In this document: positions 7,658 to 11,852 of the stretch, piece by piece
Layout of the letters: every line of letters begins with the position of its first letter
Position numbering within the stretch: the first letter of the stretch is position 1
Source of the DNA: Bacteroidia bacterium
GTDB lineage: Bacteria; Bacteroidota; Bacteroidia; Bacteroidales; BM523
Direction: 5' to 3'
Assembly: GCA_016209245.1 (NCBI GenBank)
Contig: JACQWN010000102.1
Coordinates: 1 to 14,690, forward strand
DNA: 14,690 bases
Position numbers and translations under genes: made by a program
The notes under the pieces: model-generated
Told to the model about the DNA's origin: nothing
The model's input: the letters and a program-made list of their open reading frames with translations, nothing else
Databases searched by the model: none

Positions 7658-7759
7658 TAAAAATAGAAATATAAATATTATTTTTGTAAAGTTTTCATAA
7701 GACATGACATATTTTTAACATGTCATATCGTAAGTTCTCAATACTTGCAGGTATTATTT

Positions 7760-7866
7760 GAACAATTGAACATTTGAATAACGAATGTTGAAATAAAAAA
7801 TAACACAGTCGCATCGGGGATTTTACTTCGTTATTCTTCATTCGTTGTTCTATTATTCTCTTGTTC
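7760..7866. repeat. Imperfect 37-nt inverted repeat (MITE-like)
   Basis: The arm at 7760-7796 starts GAACAA and contains AACGAATG. The reverse complement of 7830-7866 starts GAACAA and contains AACGAATG at the same place, and the two arms agree over most of 37 nt. The centre (7797-7829) is unrelated. The result is a palindrome-ended element of about 107 bp with no coding capacity. It could be a degraded miniature inverted-repeat element or a dispersed intergenic hairpin. No clear target-site duplication was found. Confidence 0.5.
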
Positions 7867-7928
7867 AAAAATTATATTTACCTGTGGATATTGAGAAGTT
7901 ACGTCATATCTTATGAAAAAAAACTATC

Positions 7929-8016
7929 GGAAAGGTGTCCGAGTGGTCTAAGGAGCACGCCTGGAGAGCGTGTAGGCGCCAAAAGTGTCTCGCGGGTTCG
8001 AATCCCGCTCTTTCCG
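7929..8016 (+). tRNA. trnS: tRNA-Ser, anticodon GGA
   Basis: This is an 88-nt class II tRNA. The acceptor stem GGAAAGG pairs with TCTTTCC, one G-U at the base, with discriminator G at 8016. The anticodon stem-loop CACGC-CTGGAGA-GCGTG places GGA at 7963-7965, reading UCC and UCU. The long variable arm, GGCGC/GTGTC stem around CAAAA, is the serine identity feature. The T arm is GCGGG-TTCGAAT-CCCGC. The 3' CCA is not encoded. The deoC start codon follows only 15 nt after the end, so the tRNA and aldolase are probably on one transcript and separated by RNase processing. Confidence 0.97.
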
Positions 8017-8031
8017 CAAAAAAAATTAATT

Positions 8032-8982
8032 ATGAAAGAAGAATTATTAAAACGCGTACCATTAGTTGAATTTCCCCCGGATGAGATGAAAAAGCTTATT
8101 GAAGGATTCACTCCCGAAAAGATTGCTTCTTTTCTCGATGTTACCGATTTAAGAGCCGATACTCAAGCCCCGAAAATTACAAAAATAGCGGAATGGGCAA
8201 AAACTTTTAACTGTGCATCTGTATGTGTAAATCCGGTAGAAGGCGCCGATATCCTGCCTTGTCTTTTAAAAGGAACAAAAATAAAAGAATGTTATGTAAT
8301 TGATTTCCCTCTTGGCAAAATTGACATTGCATTAAAAGCCCAAATGGCTGAACATACGGTAAAAAAGAGCAGGGAGTTAAGAGGAGAAGGGAATGGTCTT
8401 ATTGAATTGGATATGGTTATTAATGTCGGGCGTTTTAAGAAGGATCCAAAATATACTCTTGAAGAAATCAATGCTGTGTGCGAAGCGGCTGACGGAGAAC
8501 ACGTTAAAATAATTGTCCGTTCCTCAGAATTAACACTTGAGGAGAATTATTCTGTTTCAGAAATAGTCGCAAAATCGAAAGCTCATTTTATAAAAAATTC
8601 AACAGGAATGGACCCTTATGGAGCCTTGCCTGAACATATTCGTATTATGCGGGAAGTAGTCGGTAGTAATTTTGGAGTCAAAGCTGCGGGAGGTATTACG
8701 GATGCCATGACCGCTATGCGTCTGTTTTATGCCGGCGCCAAAGATAAACAACTGCAAAAACCTGAATTATTCCGGCTTGGCACAAGCCAACCGTTGAATA
8801 TTATATCTTCAATGGGATGGTTGTTGCATGCAACGGAACATTGGGTCAATGCCGGCATTATACCATGTACAATATGTCCATATCATTATACTGAGAAGCT
8901 TCGCAGAGAAATACGGGAAGAAAGTAATACTTACTGCCAGGAATGTAAGTTTAAAGAATACAGGAAGCATAAGGAATTTTGA
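8032..8982 (+). CDS. deoC: Deoxyribose-phosphate aldolase family protein with C-terminal Cys4 tail
   Basis: DeoC (EC 4.1.2.4) splits 2-deoxy-D-ribose-5-phosphate into glyceraldehyde-3-phosphate and acetaldehyde in deoxynucleoside breakdown. The 316 residues form a TIM-barrel class I aldolase. Asp127 (ELDMVI), the Schiff-base Lys188 (HFIKNSTG) and Lys217 (GVKAAGG) occupy the catalytic positions of the family, and LDVTDLR near 35 marks the first strand. I start at the ATG at 8032. The open frame reaches back to 7861, but that stretch is the tRNA gene. The usual DeoC is about 220-260 residues. Here about 65 extra residues end in C-x2-C (279, 282) and C-x2-C (302, 305), suggesting a bound zinc or cluster site of unknown purpose. 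The AOR gene begins 92 nt downstream on the same strand. A related aldolase with another substrate is possible. Confidence 0.88.
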   Translation: MKEELLKRVPLVEFPPDEMKKLIEGFTPEKIASFLDVTDLRADTQAPKITKIAEWAKTFNCASVCVNPVEGADILPCLLKGTKIKECYVIDFPLGKIDIALKAQMAEHTVKKSRELRGEGNGLIELDMVINVGRFKKDPKYTLEEINAVCEAADGEHVKIIVRSSELTLEENYSVSEIVAKSKAHFIKNSTGMDPYGALPEHIRIMREVVGSNFGVKAAGGITDAMTAMRLFYAGAKDKQLQKPELFRLGTSQPLNIISSMGWLLHATEHWVNAGIIPCTICPYHYTEKLRREIREESNTYCQECKFKEYRKHKEF

Positions 8983-8986
8983 ATAA

Positions 8987-9026
8987 AGTTGGTAGTTGGT
9001 AGTTTGAGGATTGCCAACTGCCAACT
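8987..9026 (+). repeat. GTTGGTAGTTGGTA hairpin between deoC and AOR
   Basis: The 15-nt arm 8987-9001 can pair fully, with G-U wobbles in the RNA, with 9012-9026 (TGCCAACTGCCAACT) across a ten-base loop. The tandem (GTTGG-TA)2 against (TGCCAAC)2 structure resembles small dispersed intergenic repeats of Bacteroidota. It starts 5 nt after the deoC stop and could attenuate transcription into the AOR gene. No U-tract follows, so full termination is doubtful. Confidence 0.6.
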
Positions 9027-9074
9027 GTTTAAGCTTTAAAGTTCTGAATTATAACGAATAATAACAATTATCTT

Positions 9075-10916
9075 ATGAATACAAAAATTGGAGGCCATTA
9101 TGGCCGGTTACTCAGGATAAATTTGTCGAATAAAACATTCAAAATTGAACAAATTCCTGCTCAAATATTGACTGATTTTATTGGTGGAAGAGGCCTTGGC
9201 GCCAAGCTTCTTTTTGATGAAGCTCCTGCAGGCGTTGACCCTTTAGGTTCTGATAATAAGCTATATTTTGTCACAGGACCTCTTACAGGTATTAATGCAC
9301 CCACTACCAGCCGTTTTTCAGTTGTTACCAAATCACCGTTAACTGGTGCGATTGGAGGTTCTTCATCAGGAGGGCACTTCGGGCAAGATTTAAAATCAGC
9401 CGGATTTGATGTCCTTGCCATTGAGGGAAAGTCTGATATACCATGCTTTATTCGTATCAAGGAAGATGAGGTTGAAATTTGTGATGCATCGCATATATGG
9501 GGGAAAAACACTCACGAAGCAACAGACATTCTTTTATCTGAAACAGATACAAAAGCCGGAGTAGCTTGTATCGGGTCTGCAGGAGAAAACCAATTAATGC
9601 TGGCTTCGATAATGAATGAAAAAAATCATGCTGCCGGCAGGGGAGGTTTGGGTGCAGTTATGGGTTCAAAAAAGTTGAAAGCTGTTATTGTAAGTGGCGG
9701 GCGAAAAGTTGGGGTAAATGATAATGAAATGGTACAGGAAGCTTTAAAAAAATGGCGGACTTTTATAGCTGAAGCCCCTCTTACTAAAGATGTGCTTAAA
9801 GAATACGGCACGCCTGCATTGATAAAAATTATTAACAGCTATGGTGCATTTCCTACAAAAAATTTTCAGGAAGGAGTTTTTATTGATGTTGATTCTATAT
9901 CAGGACAAACCTTTAAAGAGCTTTATTTTGTCAGACGTGAACCTTGCGCGGGATGTCCGATTGGTTGTGCACGAATGACCAGGACTTTAAGCAGGGAAGG
10001 TAAAGGACCTGAATTTGAAACAATCTGGGCTTTCGGCGCTTTATGCGGAATTAACGACCTTGAATCAATTATTCATGCTAATTATAATTGCAATGAATAT
10101 GGCATGGATACAATTTCCACCGGAAATACCATTGCCTGTGCAATGGAACTATCAGAAAAAAATCTTTTCAGTAAAGAAATAATGCATGAATTGAAAGATG
10201 TTCTTGGCCATGAACTTAAGTTCGGAGATGCCGAAGCAATCGTTAAGCTTACTGAATTAATCGGAAAAGCCCAAGGATTTGGGAAACAGCTTGGTTCAGG
10301 AAGCAGAAGATTAGCAGAAAAATGTCATGAACCTGAAGCCGCAATGCATGTAAAGGGGCTTGAATTACCGGCTTATGATCCACGTGGTTTTCATGGGATG
10401 GCTTTAGCATTGTCAACTAATAATCGCGGAGGATGCCATCTCCGTTCGTATCTTATTTCTACTGAAGCTCTTGCAACTCCTGTTGCAATCAACAGGTTTT
10501 CGGAAAAAGGCAAACCGGGTATTACCAAACTTTACCAAGACCTTACCGCAACTATTGACTCGATGATTGCATGTATTTTTACATCTTTTGCTCTTAGTCC
10601 GCAATTATATGCCGATTTGGTCGGTGCAGTAATGGGCTTGAAGATGGATAGCGAAGTTCTGCTCAAGACAGGCGAAAGAATCTGGAATATTGAAAAACTG
10701 TTTAACCTACGTGAAGGTTTTTCCAGAAAAGACGATACCCTCCCACAAAGAATACTTAACAACCCATTGCAATATGGATTATCCAAAGGGCATCTTTTTA
10801 ATCTTGATACTCTGCTCGATGAATATTATGCTGTTAGAGGATGGACACAACAAGGTGTTCCGACAAAAGAAAAACTTACAGAATTAGGGCTGATTGAAGA
10901 AGCGTTTTGCTTTTAG
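9075..10916 (+). CDS. aor: Tungsten/molybdopterin aldehyde:ferredoxin oxidoreductase
   Basis: This 613-residue enzyme oxidises aldehydes to carboxylic acids with ferredoxin as electron acceptor, in the cytoplasm of anaerobes. Length and layout match the AOR family. The N-terminal domain begins YGRLLRINLSNKT with the IGGRGLGAKLL pterin-side motif at about 37-46, then TGPLTGINAPTTSRFSVV. AGRGGLGAVMGSKKLKAV sits near 187-204. The [4Fe-4S] ligands are C291-x2-C294-x3-C298 (CAGCPIGC) plus a late Cys, most likely C500 in DSMIAC. GPEFETIWAFG and RGGCHLRS are further family signatures near the cofactor. No signal peptide. It lies downstream of deoC on the same strand, which suggests acetaldehyde as one substrate (inference). 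No tungstate transporter or MoaD-like partner is in the window. Tungsten rather than molybdenum, and the substrate range, cannot be read from the sequence. Confidence 0.95.
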   Translation: MNTKIGGHYGRLLRINLSNKTFKIEQIPAQILTDFIGGRGLGAKLLFDEAPAGVDPLGSDNKLYFVTGPLTGINAPTTSRFSVVTKSPLTGAIGGSSSGGHFGQDLKSAGFDVLAIEGKSDIPCFIRIKEDEVEICDASHIWGKNTHEATDILLSETDTKAGVACIGSAGENQLMLASIMNEKNHAAGRGGLGAVMGSKKLKAVIVSGGRKVGVNDNEMVQEALKKWRTFIAEAPLTKDVLKEYGTPALIKIINSYGAFPTKNFQEGVFIDVDSISGQTFKELYFVRREPCAGCPIGCARMTRTLSREGKGPEFETIWAFGALCGINDLESIIHANYNCNEYGMDTISTGNTIACAMELSEKNLFSKEIMHELKDVLGHELKFGDAEAIVKLTELIGKAQGFGKQLGSGSRRLAEKCHEPEAAMHVKGLELPAYDPRGFHGMALALSTNNRGGCHLRSYLISTEALATPVAINRFSEKGKPGITKLYQDLTATIDSMIACIFTSFALSPQLYADLVGAVMGLKMDSEVLLKTGERIWNIEKLFNLREGFSRKDDTLPQRILNNPLQYGLSKGHLFNLDTLLDEYYAVRGWTQQGVPTKEKLTELGLIEEAFCF

Positions 10917-10930
10917 CAAAACGCTTCTTC
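10896..10930. terminator. Bidirectional hairpin terminator between AOR and universal stress gene
   Basis: GAAGAAGCGTTTTGC (10896-10910) pairs perfectly with 10916-10930 across a TTTTA loop. The left arm encodes the last residues of the AOR protein (EEAFC) and the stop codon sits in the loop/right arm. The convergent stress gene ends 8 nt further on, so one hairpin can serve both. A strict U-tract is missing on either side. Confidence 0.75.
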
Positions 10931-10937
10931 TCTAAAA

Positions 10938-11774
10938 TTATCCTGAAATCCCTGTAATCCGGCGTAAATCTTCCCTTGGATTGATGCACATGACAGGTAT
11001 CTTAAAATTGTTGGCAATTATCTGCTGTTCGGCGGCGCCAAGCATATAATCTTTAAGCCCTATATCTTTAGTGGTCATAACCAGGATTAAATCGGCGTTG
11101 ATTTTTTGAGCGAATTTAATAGTTGCATCTGCAAAATTCGATGTATCTGAAATTGTGACACTATATTCAATTTGTTTTTCACTAAGAATTTTTTTTGCAA
11201 AAAGAAGATTATTACTAACCCTTCTTGAAAGACCCTCATCCGATATTTTAGGTACAATCATATGAATTTTGGAATTATAATATTTTGCAAGGTAATTTAT
11301 CCACTGGAGCTTTTCTTTATTTTCCATTTTAAAATCAACAGGAAAAACAATATCCTTAAAATGCTCTTTAGTGTCTTCGGTAATCGGGTCTTCCTGCACG
11401 ACAACAAAAGGGATTTTCGACCCTACAATGACTTTTAAAGCCCAGCTACCGGTAAGCTTTTGCATTCCCTTGATACCATGAGTTCCCATTATTACCAGAT
11501 TAGCATCCATCTCTTCGGCAACTTCATTAATAGTAGAAAAAATACTTCCTTCTTTTGCAATCATATTTGGACGGACTGTATGTTTTTTAGCAAAATCATC
11601 ACAAAAAGCATTCATTTTTAATTCCGCTTCAGCATTTTCCTTTTGTTTTTTTGTGATATGAAGAAGGGTAATTGTATTATTCATTATTTTTGAAACCCTT
11701 ACAGCATGATGTAAAGCGCTTTCAGCTACCCTTGTAAAATCCCAAGGAACTAATATAGTTTTTTTGTTTTCCAT
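10938..11774 (-). CDS. Tandem-domain universal stress protein (UspA family)
   Basis: The 278 residues form two Usp domains, about 4-127 and 139-265. Domain 1 starts TILVPWDFT and contains the ATP-binding pattern GTHG-IKG...TGS (residues 97-110), followed by IPFVVVQ, so it probably binds ATP. Domain 2 starts DIVFPVDF but its equivalent loop reads MTTKDIGLKDYMLG and lacks the glycine set, so it has probably lost nucleotide binding. Usp proteins are cytoplasmic and support survival under starvation, redox or membrane stress; the exact role is unknown. The gene converges on AOR and is divergent from the propeller-cyclase gene, with 77 nt between the two starts. Two-domain Usps of 270-290 residues are common in Bacteroidota. 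Confidence 0.93.
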   Translation of the reverse strand: MENKKTILVPWDFTRVAESALHHAVRVSKIMNNTITLLHITKKQKENAEAELKMNAFCDDFAKKHTVRPNMIAKEGSIFSTINEVAEEMDANLVIMGTHGIKGMQKLTGSWALKVIVGSKIPFVVVQEDPITEDTKEHFKDIVFPVDFKMENKEKLQWINYLAKYYNSKIHMIVPKISDEGLSRRVSNNLLFAKKILSEKQIEYSVTISDTSNFADATIKFAQKINADLILVMTTKDIGLKDYMLGAAEQQIIANNFKIPVMCINPREDLRRITGISG

Positions 11775-11792
11775 AACTAAATATTATTTTTG
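11763..11792 (+). promoter_or_regulatory. Candidate promoter of the propeller-cyclase gene
   Basis: TATTTTTG (11785-11792) matches TAnnTTTG, with TTTG (11763-11766) 18 nt upstream as a -33 element. The start would be near 11799, giving a leader of about 53 nt. The -33 part overlaps the first codons of the divergent stress gene. Confidence 0.4.
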
Positions 11793-11844
11793 AGGTGAAT
11801 ATTATTGTAATAAATAGTGGTTATGACCGATTTGTTTAAGGATA

Positions 11845-11852
11845 CAAAAATA
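11845..11852 (-). promoter_or_regulatory. Candidate -7 box of the universal stress gene
   Basis: TATTTTTG read on the minus strand (11852-11845) fits TAnnTTTG and would start transcription about 64 nt before the stress gene ATG. It overlaps the start codon of the divergent cyclase gene, and no TTG is seen at -33, so the support is weak. Confidence 0.25.

Larger units (their letters stand above)
7619..7928. other. Intergenic region between exbB and tRNA-Ser
   Basis: This 310-nt divergent spacer has no convincing gene. It contains the exbB -7 box candidate and the 13-mer AGACATGACATAT (7700-7712), with a nearby ATGACAT/ATGTCAT inverted pair (7704-7710 with the matching arm from about 7720). 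A long imperfect inverted repeat lies at 7760-7866. I could not pick a confident promoter for the tRNA; TATATTTA at 7873-7880 is the nearest -7-like match. Confidence 0.6.

Noticed and set aside
7861..8031. 57-residue N-terminal extension of the DeoC frame
   Set aside because: The extension is the translated tRNA-Ser gene and its upstream spacer. Family similarity begins after the ATG at 8032.
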